From DATCJA01 sp963734635 (lineage in GTDB: Bacteria > Acidobacteriota > Vicinamibacteria > Vicinamibacterales > UBA2999), in the NCBI GenBank assembly GCA_963734635.1, contig CAVTIA010000008.1:62001-126000 (forward strand): 64,000 bases of DNA. The letters are read 5' to 3'. Position numbers and translations under genes: made by a program. The stretch's first letter is position 1; every line of letters starts with the position of its first letter. Shown piece after piece: positions 42,504-50,726 of the stretch. The notes under the pieces were generated by a model. It was not told the DNA's origin. It saw only the letters and a list, made by a program, of their open reading frames with translations, and searched no databases.

Positions 42504-42578
42504 GTTAGCGGACAGGTTTCGACGGCCGTCCCCGGTGGCGGCGAGCTTGCCAAAGCCTTGTGTCTAACGCCATTAGAT

Positions 42579-42603
42579 GTTCGAACAGTGTTCGGACTAT
42601 GAT
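42579..42603 (+). promoter_or_regulatory. Palindromic operator next to the -10 of the TetR-efflux operon
   Basis: CGAACAGTGTTCG (42582-42594) is a perfect palindrome around a single G. With outer pairs it extends to 42579-42597 (GTTCGAACA-G-TGTTCGGAC, one mismatch). It abuts the -10-like TATGAT at 42598-42603. The TetR ATG is at 42612. Position and symmetry fit an autoregulatory TetR operator. Confidence 0.6.
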
Positions 42604-42611
42604 TGGTGTTC

Positions 42612-43304
42612 ATGGGCACAAAAGAGCGACAGCAACGCGACCGTGATCGCATTCAGCAGGCGATCCTGACGGCGGCGCGCGATCTGTTCGTCACCGACGG
42701 CTACCGAAATGTCTCGATGCGAAAGGTCGCCGATCGCATCGAGTACAGTCCCGCGGCCATCTACAGCTACTTCCCCAGTAAAGACGACATCTTCTTTGCG
42801 CTAGCGGAAGAGGGCTTCCGACTCCTTGCGCAGCATCTGCAGGACGCCATCGACAAAGTGAGCGATCCGCTGGAGCGACTGCGCCGGCGGCTCTGGGCGT
42901 TTTACGAGTTCTCCAAGACCAACCCGGAGTACTTCGAGCTGATGTTCATCGATCGGTCGGTGCCCAGCCTCAGCCAGGACTTTCAGCGGTTCGAATTTTT
43001 TCAGGAGACCACGGCGCGTGCGGAGGCGGATGTCCTCGCATGTATCGAGCGCGGCCAGTTTTCATCGGCGCTCAATCCCGCGGCGGCGCTGCACGTCCTC
43101 TGGGTCGGGATGCTGGGAGGTGCCGCGATCGGCCTCGCTCAGCGCCTTGCTCCAGGTGAAGACCCCGACGCGCTGGCGCACGACCTGCTCAACTCGTTGC
43201 TTGCCGGCTTCACCACGAACGTCCGGACGACGTTCGTGGCGTCGGAATGTCCGTTTCATTCGCAGAATGTCGTTTCTGCCAAGAGTGCACATAGTCATGC
43301 GTAG
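42612..43304 (+). CDS. TetR/AcrR-family transcriptional regulator
   Basis: The protein has 230 residues from the ATG at 42612 (an upstream in-frame TTG at 42603 overlaps the -10). The N-terminal helix-turn-helix is clear: ILTAARDLFVTDGYRNVSM, VADRIEYSPAAIYSYFPSKDDIFFAL in outline (key A-D-R-x-x-x-S-x-x-x-x-Y-x-Y-F-x-x-K-x-x-I). The C-terminal part is an all-helical ligand-binding domain with the sequence WAFYEFSKTNPEYFELMF. It likely represses the efflux operon that follows, since its end overlaps the adaptor gene by eight bases. Its inducer is unknown. Confidence 0.9.
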   Translation: MGTKERQQRDRDRIQQAILTAARDLFVTDGYRNVSMRKVADRIEYSPAAIYSYFPSKDDIFFALAEEGFRLLAQHLQDAIDKVSDPLERLRRRLWAFYEFSKTNPEYFELMFIDRSVPSLSQDFQRFEFFQETTARAEADVLACIERGQFSSALNPAAALHVLWVGMLGGAAIGLAQRLAPGEDPDALAHDLLNSLLAGFTTNVRTTFVASECPFHSQNVVSAKSAHSHA

Positions 43305-44502
43305 TTACATTCATCGTTCAGTCTCGTTCTTCATCCGGAGGCCTAAAGGCCTCCGGCTACCGGTCATCGCGCGACCGGTTCTGGGTATTGCGCTCATCGC
43401 TGTCGCCGCGGTCGTATCGGCGTGCGGCGGTTCGGAGCCGACCGCGGCCGCGTCGGCGCCCCCGGTGGAACGGCGCGTTGACGTGGCCGCGATCAAAGTT
43501 GGCATGTCGGACGTCGAATCCGCTCTGCAGATTTCCGGCAACCTCATGCCTGACAGCCGAGTCGCCGTTGCGGCAAGGCTGCCTGGCACTCTCGCACGAG
43601 TGGCCGTTGATCTCGGAGATCGCGTGACGGTTGGTCAGGTCGTGGCGACCCTCGACCGTCGTGAAATCGACGCGCAGGTCGACGCGGCAACGGCCGCGGT
43701 CGCGGTCGCACAAGCGGGTCTCGAGGCGGCCGAAGCGTCGCTCGCGAATGCGGTGCTCGAGCACGATCGCGCTCAGAATCTATTCGACCGAGGAGCAGTG
43801 CCGCGGCAGCGACTCGACGCCGCAGAAACCTCGAGACGTGCCGCTGCCGCTCAGCGAGATCTCGCCAGGGCGAATGTGGCGCAGGCCGAAGCCGCACTGC
43901 GTCGGGCCCGAGAGGTGCAGCGCGACGCGACTCTCACCTCTCCAATCAGCGGCGTTGTCGTCGAGCGCCATTTCGACGCGGGCAGCCTCGTCGGCCCTGG
44001 CGATGACCCGGTGGTCGTCATCGCCGATCTGCGTGTGATGAAGCTGGAAGCCGGCGTGTCGGAGCTCGAAGCCGGTCGCCTGCGCGTCGGCATGCCCGCG
44101 CGCGTCACCGCGCAGGCACGCGCCGGGGACACGTTCGACGGACGCGTGGCCGCGATCGCGCCCGAAGTTGACGCGAAAAACCGTCACTTCAAAATCGAGA
44201 TCCGCGTAGCCAATCCGCGAGGGACGCTGTTGTCCGGCATGTATGGGTCCGCCGTCGTCCCGCTCGAACGCGCCGCGCAGGTGCTGGCGGTTCCGCGCGA
44301 GGCGGTGATCACGAGAAGCGGTCAGCGGGTGGCGCTCCGCATCGAAGACGACACGCTACGGGAGGTTCCCGTGGTCGAAGGCGTCAGCGACGGTCGCGTC
44401 GTGCAGATCGCCGAGGGCCTGAACCCAGGCGACGTAATCGTGTCCGACGCACGGCAGGACGTCGCGGTCGGCACCAGAGTTAACGCGGTATTCGCACGAT
44501 AA
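43297..44502 (+). CDS. RND efflux periplasmic adaptor, probable lipoprotein (HlyD/MFP family)
   Basis: The protein has 401 residues from the ATG at 43297. After an odd basic leader (MRSYIHRSVSFFIRRPKGLR) comes a lipoprotein-type signal, VLGIALIAVAAVVSACGG, with the lipobox V-S-A-C. The mature part has the lipoyl half-motifs (RVAVDLGDRVTVGQVVATLD and DATLTSPISGVVVERHFDAG, in outline), an alpha-hairpin rich in Ala, Glu and Gln between them, and beta-barrel and proximal domains. It bridges the RND pump and outer-membrane channel. A REP-like hairpin lies inside the leader codons. Confidence 0.9.
   Translation: MRSYIHRSVSFFIRRPKGLRLPVIARPVLGIALIAVAAVVSACGGSEPTAAASAPPVERRVDVAAIKVGMSDVESALQISGNLMPDSRVAVAARLPGTLARVAVDLGDRVTVGQVVATLDRREIDAQVDAATAAVAVAQAGLEAAEASLANAVLEHDRAQNLFDRGAVPRQRLDAAETSRRAAAAQRDLARANVAQAEAALRRAREVQRDATLTSPISGVVVERHFDAGSLVGPGDDPVVVIADLRVMKLEAGVSELEAGRLRVGMPARVTAQARAGDTFDGRVAAIAPEVDAKNRHFKIEIRVANPRGTLLSGMYGSAVVPLERAAQVLAVPREAVITRSGQRVALRIEDDTLREVPVVEGVSDGRVVQIAEGLNPGDVIVSDARQDVAVGTRVNAVFAR
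43335..43356. repeat. REP-like hairpin inside the adaptor gene's signal region
   Basis: Arms CCGGAGGCCT (43335-43344) and AGGCCTCCGG (43347-43356) around AA, followed by CTAC at 43357-43360. All ten pairs are perfect. It encodes RRPKGLRLP in the adaptor's leader peptide, so a dispersed repeat has been taken into coding sequence. Confidence 0.8.
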
Positions 44503-44549
44503 GGCACTAAGCACGAGGCGCCACGCGCGCAGCCAGAGGCTCTAAGGTT

Positions 44550-47500
44550 ATGTGGATCTCAGACATCTCCATCCGCCGCCCGGTCTTCGCCACGATGGTC
44601 ATCATGAGCTTCATGGTGCTCGGCATCGTGTCGCTGACGAGGCTCGGCATCGACCTGTTTCCCGACGTCAACTTTCCATTCGTCAACGTCAGCGTCGTGT
44701 ATCCCGGCGCCTCACCCGAGGAAGTCGAAACGCTGGTCACAAGGCCTATCGAGGACGCGGTTGCCGGGATCAATGGCGTGAAGCGCGTCGTGTCGAGCTC
44801 GACCGAATCGTTCTCGCGGGTGGGTTTGGAATTGCGGCTCGAGGTCGATCCGCAGGCGGCGGCGGCCGAGGTGCGCGAAAAGGTGGCTGCGATCCGCAGC
44901 CGCCTGCCGGAGCAGATCGAGGATCCCACGATCGTCCGCTTCGACGTCGCCGCACTGCCCATCATGACGTTCGCCGTTGGATCGTCACAGCGCTCCGACA
45001 TCACACGGCGCCAGGTTGAAGACGACCTGAAGCCGCTTCTCGAACAGATCGACGGCGTAGCCGCCGTCGAGGTTAACGGCGGCCAGGTGCGTGAAATCCA
45101 GGTAGAGCTCGATCCGGGTCGGCTCGAAGCTCTGGGGCTGCCCGTGTCTGTGGTTGCCGAAAAGCTCGCTGCCGAAAACCTCGACCTTCCAGGCGGCCAG
45201 ATGCATCAGGCGGCCCAGACGATCTCTTTGCGCACCAAAGGAGAGCTCGAGACCGTTGACGAGATCGAGCGCGTCATTCTTCGGTCTGACGGCGGCTCGA
45301 CCGTGCGCGTGAGCGACATCGGGCGCGTTGTCGATGGCTTCGAGGAACGCACCTCCACGACGCGGCTCGACGGCGCGGACGCCGTGTCGTTTTCAGTAAA
45401 GAAGCAGTCCGGCGCGAACACCGCGGCCATTGCGGAACGCGTACACGCGGCGCTCGCCCGCGTCGCATCGACCTTTCCACAGCTGCAGATCCGCACGGTC
45501 CATGATGACTCCGAGTACATCAACGAAAACGTCGCACAGGTCCGCGAGGCGATCGTGTTCGGTGCGTTGATGGCGGTGCTCGTCGTCTTCGTCTTCATGC
45601 GCGACTGGCGATCGACGCTGATTACCGCGCTCGCGCTGCCCACGTCGGTCATATCGACGTTCTTCTTCATGTGGATCGCCGGCTTCACGATCAACATGAT
45701 GACGCTGATGGCACTGTCTCTCGTCATCGGCATCCTCATCGACGACGCCGTCGTGGTGCGCGAAAACATTTACCGGCACATGGAACACGGCGAGGATCCG
45801 ATGAAGGCGGCCCAGCACGGCACCGCGGAGATCGGCCTGGCCGTCATGGCCACCACCTTCACGATTCTCGCGGTGTTCCTCCCTGTCGGCTTCATGACGG
45901 GCATCGTCGGTCAGTTCTTCAAGTCGTTCGCGCTCACGATCGCGTTTGCCGTCGCGATGTCGCTGTTCGTGGCGTTCACACTCGATCCGATGCTTTCGTC
46001 GCGGTTCGTGCGTTACATTCCGCCCGAGGAGCGGGCGCGGACGCGGGCCGGACGTCTGTTCGAACGCATGGGTCGTGCGTACGACAGCCTGGACCGCGGA
46101 TATCACCGGGTGCTGCGCGTGGCACTCAATAACCCCTGGAAGTCCTTGGCTGTCGCCGCTGCTGTATTCGTCGTCAGCCTCAGCAGCGTCACGGTCATGG
46201 GCACCGAATTCGTTCCGGCGGAGGATCGGGGCGAGTTCCAGGTGATTCTCGAGCTGCCGCCTGGCACCTCGTTCGACGAAAGCGTCGCGAACGTGGCGCG
46301 CGTCGAGCAGGCGGTTCGCCGCATTCCCGAAGTGACGCAGGTGTTCAGCACCGTCGGCACCGACGGCCAGGTTCGTTCATCGGCGCTTCGCGTAAAGGTA
46401 ACGAAAAAGGATCAGCGTGAGCGCGATATCGGCGAAATCAAGGACCAGGTCCGCACGCTGCTCGCGGAAATGGCATTCGTCGACGGCCGAGTGGGCGACC
46501 CTGAATTCATGCAGGGCGCTCCCTACGAGCCTCCCATCAACGTCTTCATACGCGGGGACGATCTCGCAACGCTGCAGCGCGTGGCGAGCGAAGTGCAGGC
46601 CAGGGTGAGCCAGATTCCGGGGGCTGTGGACATCAGCAGCAACCTGGAGAGCGGGCAGCCCGAAGTAGTTGCTCGTGTCAATCGATCGATCGCGGCCGAC
46701 CTGGGATTCAGCGTTGGCGCCATCGCGACACAACTTCGCGGCATGGTCGAGGGCATCGTACCGACCCGGCTCCGCGACGGGGACCGCGAGCACGACATTC
46801 GCGTCCGGCTTGCACCGGAGTACCGGAACGACCCTGTCGCCGTGCTCCGCACCCCTCTGTACTCCCCAAGCGGCGCAGCCGTACGGACGAGCGACGTCGT
46901 CGCCTTCGCGCCCGAGGTCGGACCGAGCAACATCGACCGTGAACAGCGCCGCCGGCAGGCCAAGATCGGCATCGACCTCGCACCCGGTTACGCGCTCGGC
47001 GATGTGACTGCGCAAGTGGAGAAGGTGGTCGCGTCGATCTCGATGCCGCCGACCTTCGAGTGGGGATTCGCAGGTGACGTCGAGCTGATGCAGGAATCCG
47101 CGGCAGCAATGGGCCTCGCGATGATTCTCGCTGTGGCATTCATCTACATCGTGCTGGCGTCGCAGTTCGAGTCGTTCCTGCAGCCGATGATCATCATGCT
47201 GTCGCTTCCGCTCGCCCTTGTCGGCGCGCTTCTTCTGCTCCTGGCCACCGGCAAGAATCTCGGTATGCCGGCGATGATCGGCGTGGTGATGCTGATGGGC
47301 CTCGTCACCAAGAACGCCATCCTGCTCGTTGACTACACGAACCACTTGCGCCGCGAAGGGTTGCCCCTCAAGAATGCACTCCTCTCGGCCGGGCCCGTGC
47401 GGCTCCGCCCAATCGTGATGACGACGGTGGCGATGATCCTGGGCATGCTGCCGTCAGCGCTCGGGACGGGCGACGGAAGCGAATTCCGGTCGCCGATTGC

Positions 47501-49037
47501 GATTGCGACGATCGGCGGACTTCTGACGTCCACGCTCCTCACGCTGGTTGTCGTCCCGGTTGCGTACCTCCTTCTCGAAGGGGCGGTGGAACGTGTGCGG
47601 GCGTGGCGGCGGGTGTCGATGCCTGCGGGACTTCGTGCGGCCGCGCGCGTCGCCGGGGTTCTGCTGCTCCTCGCCCTCTTGGGCGCGTTTTTGAGCGTCG
47701 CGTCGGTGTTCGCCGACACTGGGAACGAGCCGACGGCGATGATTTCGACGGCCGCTCGCAACGAACAGACGAGAGTCGAAGGCCAGGCTAACGCCGGCGG
47801 GCCGCTCACGATCGATCGAGCACTCGAGCTTGCGCTTACCCGAAATGAGGACCTGAAAGCCACCGGCGAACGCCTTCGTGAGAGTCAGGCGAACGTCGCG
47901 CAGGCCCGGGCCGCATTTCTGCCGACGCTCGATGTGAATTTCCTTTACACGCCCACTCAGGCGTCTCCGGTCCTGCGCATTCCCGCCGGGATCTTCGGCC
48001 CGACGGAGCAGACCTTCCGAGCGAACCTGATTCGCGAGAACGTCGTTCGCTTCGACGTATCGCAGCCTGTTTATACCGGCGGCAGGCTTGCGCACGCCTA
48101 CGGCGCGGAGGCTGCGACACAGGAGGCGAGCCGGCTCGACGTCGAGCGCGCACGGCAGACCGTCACGCTCCGGGTGTACGAATCGTTCTATGCCGCACTG
48201 ATGGCCGACCAGGGCGTCGACACCTCTGACGAAGGTGTTCGGATCGCCGAGCGGCATCTCGAGCTCGCGCAGGTTCGCTATCAGGCAGGATCGGCGGCCC
48301 GGCTCGACGTGCTGCGCGCAGAAGTGGAACTTGCGAATGCACGCGCGCGGCTGATCCGCGCGCGCAGCAGCGCCGAGGTGTCGTACCAGGCGCTGCGCAC
48401 CGCGTTGTCGCTGCCGCCTAACGAACCCCTGCTGCTTTCCGGCACGCTCGACGACCTTCCGAGCCTGCCGTCGCGCGAAGACCTCGACACTGCAGTCGCA
48501 GCTCGACCGGATTTGCGCGCGATCGGACAGCAGCGTGAAGCCGCCGAGCGGCTCGTCTCGCTCGCGAATGCCGATCTCAAGCCGACGGTCGCGTTCACCG
48601 GCAACCTGCAGTACCAGGAGGACGGCGTCAACCGGCTGTTCGATGGCTCGAACCGGAGCTTCCAGTTCGGGTTGGCCGTGCGTGTTCCGCTCTTCAACGC
48701 GCCGGTCGTCGCGGCCAGGCGCGCCGCCGCGTCCGCCCGCGTGCGGCAGGCCGAGCACCGCGCCAATGCGGCCTTCGACGGCGCGCGCCTCGAGCTCGCG
48801 TCAGCGTCGACCGAGGTGGACGCCGCGCGCGAGATTGTCGCCACACAGGAGAAGGCGGTGGAGCTCGCGCGTGAAAGCCTTGGGATTGCCGAAGTCTCCT
48901 ACGAGAACGGCGTGATTACGGCGACGGAGCTGAACGACACGCGGCTTTCGCTCCTCGAGACCGAGTGGGAGCTGATGCAGGCCAAATACAACCAGATTGT
49001 GGCCGCCGCGCGAACGCGATTTGCTGCGGGTCTGTAA
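44550..49037 (+). CDS. RND efflux pump fused to TolC-like outer-membrane factor
   Basis: A single uninterrupted 1495-codon frame. Residues 1 to about 1025 are an AcrB/MexB-type RND permease: ISIRRPVFATMVIMSFMVLG, porter-domain repeats, GILIDDAVVVRENIYRHME (the proton-relay Asp pair), and SLPLALVGALLLLLATGKNLGMPAM and LVTKNAILLVDY in outline. Residues about 1083-1495 are a TolC/OprM-family protein: LTIDRALELALTRNEDLKA, VARARAAFLPTLDV-type sequence seen as VAQARAAFLPTLDV, then ELNDTRLSLLETEWELMQAKYNQIVAAARTRFAAGL in outline. Between them lies a hydrophobic segment (about 1033-1052) ending SVASVFADTG, which looks like a signal peptide with a cleavage site. The two halves act in different membranes, so cleavage there would be needed for normal function. 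It follows the adaptor by 47 bp. Confidence 0.92.
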   Translation: MWISDISIRRPVFATMVIMSFMVLGIVSLTRLGIDLFPDVNFPFVNVSVVYPGASPEEVETLVTRPIEDAVAGINGVKRVVSSSTESFSRVGLELRLEVDPQAAAAEVREKVAAIRSRLPEQIEDPTIVRFDVAALPIMTFAVGSSQRSDITRRQVEDDLKPLLEQIDGVAAVEVNGGQVREIQVELDPGRLEALGLPVSVVAEKLAAENLDLPGGQMHQAAQTISLRTKGELETVDEIERVILRSDGGSTVRVSDIGRVVDGFEERTSTTRLDGADAVSFSVKKQSGANTAAIAERVHAALARVASTFPQLQIRTVHDDSEYINENVAQVREAIVFGALMAVLVVFVFMRDWRSTLITALALPTSVISTFFFMWIAGFTINMMTLMALSLVIGILIDDAVVVRENIYRHMEHGEDPMKAAQHGTAEIGLAVMATTFTILAVFLPVGFMTGIVGQFFKSFALTIAFAVAMSLFVAFTLDPMLSSRFVRYIPPEERARTRAGRLFERMGRAYDSLDRGYHRVLRVALNNPWKSLAVAAAVFVVSLSSVTVMGTEFVPAEDRGEFQVILELPPGTSFDESVANVARVEQAVRRIPEVTQVFSTVGTDGQVRSSALRVKVTKKDQRERDIGEIKDQVRTLLAEMAFVDGRVGDPEFMQGAPYEPPINVFIRGDDLATLQRVASEVQARVSQIPGAVDISSNLESGQPEVVARVNRSIAADLGFSVGAIATQLRGMVEGIVPTRLRDGDREHDIRVRLAPEYRNDPVAVLRTPLYSPSGAAVRTSDVVAFAPEVGPSNIDREQRRRQAKIGIDLAPGYALGDVTAQVEKVVASISMPPTFEWGFAGDVELMQESAAAMGLAMILAVAFIYIVLASQFESFLQPMIIMLSLPLALVGALLLLLATGKNLGMPAMIGVVMLMGLVTKNAILLVDYTNHLRREGLPLKNALLSAGPVRLRPIVMTTVAMILGMLPSALGTGDGSEFRSPIAIATIGGLLTSTLLTLVVVPVAYLLLEGAVERVRAWRRVSMPAGLRAAARVAGVLLLLALLGAFLSVASVFADTGNEPTAMISTAARNEQTRVEGQANAGGPLTIDRALELALTRNEDLKATGERLRESQANVAQARAAFLPTLDVNFLYTPTQASPVLRIPAGIFGPTEQTFRANLIRENVVRFDVSQPVYTGGRLAHAYGAEAATQEASRLDVERARQTVTLRVYESFYAALMADQGVDTSDEGVRIAERHLELAQVRYQAGSAARLDVLRAEVELANARARLIRARSSAEVSYQALRTALSLPPNEPLLLSGTLDDLPSLPSREDLDTAVAARPDLRAIGQQREAAERLVSLANADLKPTVAFTGNLQYQEDGVNRLFDGSNRSFQFGLAVRVPLFNAPVVAARRAAASARVRQAEHRANAAFDGARLELASASTEVDAAREIVATQEKAVELARESLGIAEVSYENGVITATELNDTRLSLLETEWELMQAKYNQIVAAARTRFAAGL

Positions 49038-49040
49038 ACG

Positions 49041-49124
49041 CCAACTCCCAATACCCAACTTCCAACTCCCAACCATCAACGCCCGGGAGCATGGCATTGG
49101 GAGTTGGGTTTTGGGAGTTGGGAG
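49041..49124. repeat. Inverted pair of heptamer arrays, units CCAACTC and TTGGGAG
   Basis: Left array 49041-49075: CCAACTC, CCAATAC, CCAACTT, CCAACTC, CCAACCA. Right array 49097-49124: TTGGGAG, TTGGGTT, TTGGGAG, TTGGGAG. The two can pair into a long stem. It begins three bases after the efflux fusion's stop and could act as its transcript end. Confidence 0.85.
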
Positions 49125-49139
49125 AGTTAAGTACGTAGT

Positions 49140-49157
49140 GTCCGGCTTCAGCCGGAC
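49140..49157. repeat. REP-like hairpin, stem GTCCGGCT
   Basis: GTCCGGCT (49140-49147), TC, AGCCGGAC (49150-49157), with GTAGT ending at 49139. It has the same stem as the pair at 20212-20268 but the other orientation and a TC centre. Confidence 0.82.
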
Positions 49158-49178
49158 CTGCAACGGGCGAAGGCATCA

Positions 49179-49227
49179 AGACACGGAGATCAAAAGGAAG
49201 TAACTTAGTCGTCCTGACTCCGTGTCT
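49179..49227. repeat. Inverted repeat AGACACGGAG / CTCCGTGTCT upstream of guaB
   Basis: Perfect 10-bp arms at 49179-49188 and 49218-49227 with a 29-base loop end 14 bp before the guaB start. A role in guaB leader structure is possible. It also resembles the ACCACGAAG inverted pairs at 4483 and 16803 in layout. Confidence 0.6.
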
Positions 49228-49241
49228 CTGTCGTCCGTCTC

Positions 49242-50726
49242 ATGACTGATTTGCTCTCCCTCGTTCGCGGCTGCACCTTCGACGACTTCCTCTTTACGCC
49301 TCAGTACAGCGTGGTCGAGCGCCGCGATCCGGCGCTCATCGATCTGACATCGCACCTGTCACGTCGCCTCGCACTGAAACGACCGATCGTGTCGGCCAAC
49401 ATGGACACCGTCACACGTTCGGAGATGGCGATTGCGGTTGCGGAGGAAGGTGGCATCGGCATCATCGATCGCGGGTTTCGCAGCGGCGAAATCGAACCGC
49501 AGGTGCGCGAAGTCCAGATTGTGAAGCGCAAGCAGCACGGCATCATACGCGACCCGTACACGATTTCGTCGAGCGCCACGCTCGGCGACGCTCTGGCACG
49601 CATGCGCGACACGGGTGTCGGAACGCTCGTGGTGACCGACGACCAACGGCGCGTGGACGGGCTGCTCACGACGAGAGATCTGCGGTTTGCAGACGAGCGC
49701 GGTACCGTCGCATCGCGGATGACGCCGCGCGAGAAGCTCGTGATGCACACCGGCGACACGGGCCCGGCCGTGGCCGAAGAGTTGATGCGGACACACAAGG
49801 TCAAGAAGCTGCCGCTCGTCAACGCGGACGGCACGCTCCGCGGGCTCATTACCGCCAAGGATCTCATCGTTCAGCGCCAGCTGCCGTTCGCAACGCGCGA
49901 TGCGCATGGCCGGCTTCGCGTGGGCGCGGCGATAGGCGCGAAGGGCGACTACCTCGAACGGGCCGCCGAGCTCCTACGTGCCGAAGTCGACGTTCTCGTC
50001 ATCGATATCGCTCACGCGCATTCGGCCGTCATGGCACGCGCGATCGAGGCATTTCGCAAACGGTTCGGCGACGTCGAGCTCATCGCGGGCAACGTGGCGA
50101 CGGCCGACGGGGTGAAATTTCTGCTCGAACGCGGAGTGGACGGCATCAAGGTGGGCATCGGGCCCGGCGGCGGGTGCACGACGCGTCTCAATACCAACTA
50201 CGGAGTTCCTCAGGTGCAGGCGCTGGCGGAGTGTCGCGCTGCAGCCGAGGGCCGCGTGCCGCTGATTGCAGACGGCGGGGTCAAGCGCCATGGCGCGTTC
50301 GTTCAGGCGCTGACGTTCGGCGGCGACACCGTCATGCTCGGTGGCATGCTCGCAGGCACGACCGAAACCCCGGGCGAGGTCGTGCAAAAGCCGGTCGTCG
50401 TGCCGGACTCCAACAAAACCGTGAACGTACCCTTCAAGGTATTCCGCGGAATGGCGTCGCTCGAAGCCATCGTCGATCGACTGGACGTCGAGGACGCCGA
50501 AGCAGCCGACGTCGAAGCGCTCGGGGCAGAGGGCATGGAAGTCAGTGTGCCCGCTCGGGGGTCTGTAAGACCGTTGCTGCGGGACATCATCAAGCACCTT
50601 TGTTCTGCGATCAGCTACAGCGGCGCGTGCAGCCTGGGCGAGATGCAGGAAATGTTTCGAAAGGACCCCGAGCGCTACGTGATCAAGCTGAGCGAGTCGA
50701 GCCGGCGCGAATCGTTCGATCGGTGA
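49242..50726 (+). CDS. guaB: IMP dehydrogenase / GMP reductase family protein with CBS pair
   Basis: This 494-residue TIM-barrel enzyme has a CBS (Bateman) insert at about residues 98-220 (VGTLVVTDDQRRVDGLLTTRDLRF and VKKLPLVNADGTLRGLITAKDL in outline). The barrel shows FDDFLFTPQYS, MDTVTRSEMAIAVAEEGG, DVLVIDIAHAHS and the catalytic loop GIGPGGGCTTR with its Cys. In standard IMPDH the loop is G-P-G-S-I-C-T-T-R. The flap region after RGMASLEAIVDR also lacks the usual D-R-Y-F. IMP oxidation to XMP remains the first guess, but GMP reductase activity cannot be excluded. Confidence 0.82.
   Translation: MTDLLSLVRGCTFDDFLFTPQYSVVERRDPALIDLTSHLSRRLALKRPIVSANMDTVTRSEMAIAVAEEGGIGIIDRGFRSGEIEPQVREVQIVKRKQHGIIRDPYTISSSATLGDALARMRDTGVGTLVVTDDQRRVDGLLTTRDLRFADERGTVASRMTPREKLVMHTGDTGPAVAEELMRTHKVKKLPLVNADGTLRGLITAKDLIVQRQLPFATRDAHGRLRVGAAIGAKGDYLERAAELLRAEVDVLVIDIAHAHSAVMARAIEAFRKRFGDVELIAGNVATADGVKFLLERGVDGIKVGIGPGGGCTTRLNTNYGVPQVQALAECRAAAEGRVPLIADGGVKRHGAFVQALTFGGDTVMLGGMLAGTTETPGEVVQKPVVVPDSNKTVNVPFKVFRGMASLEAIVDRLDVEDAEAADVEALGAEGMEVSVPARGSVRPLLRDIIKHLCSAISYSGACSLGEMQEMFRKDPERYVIKLSESSRRESFDR

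Noticed and set aside
46377..48758. Minus-strand open frames of 322 and 434 codons opposite the efflux fusion
   Set aside because: Antisense to the RND-TolC gene, no motifs, Arg/Asp/His-rich shadow composition.
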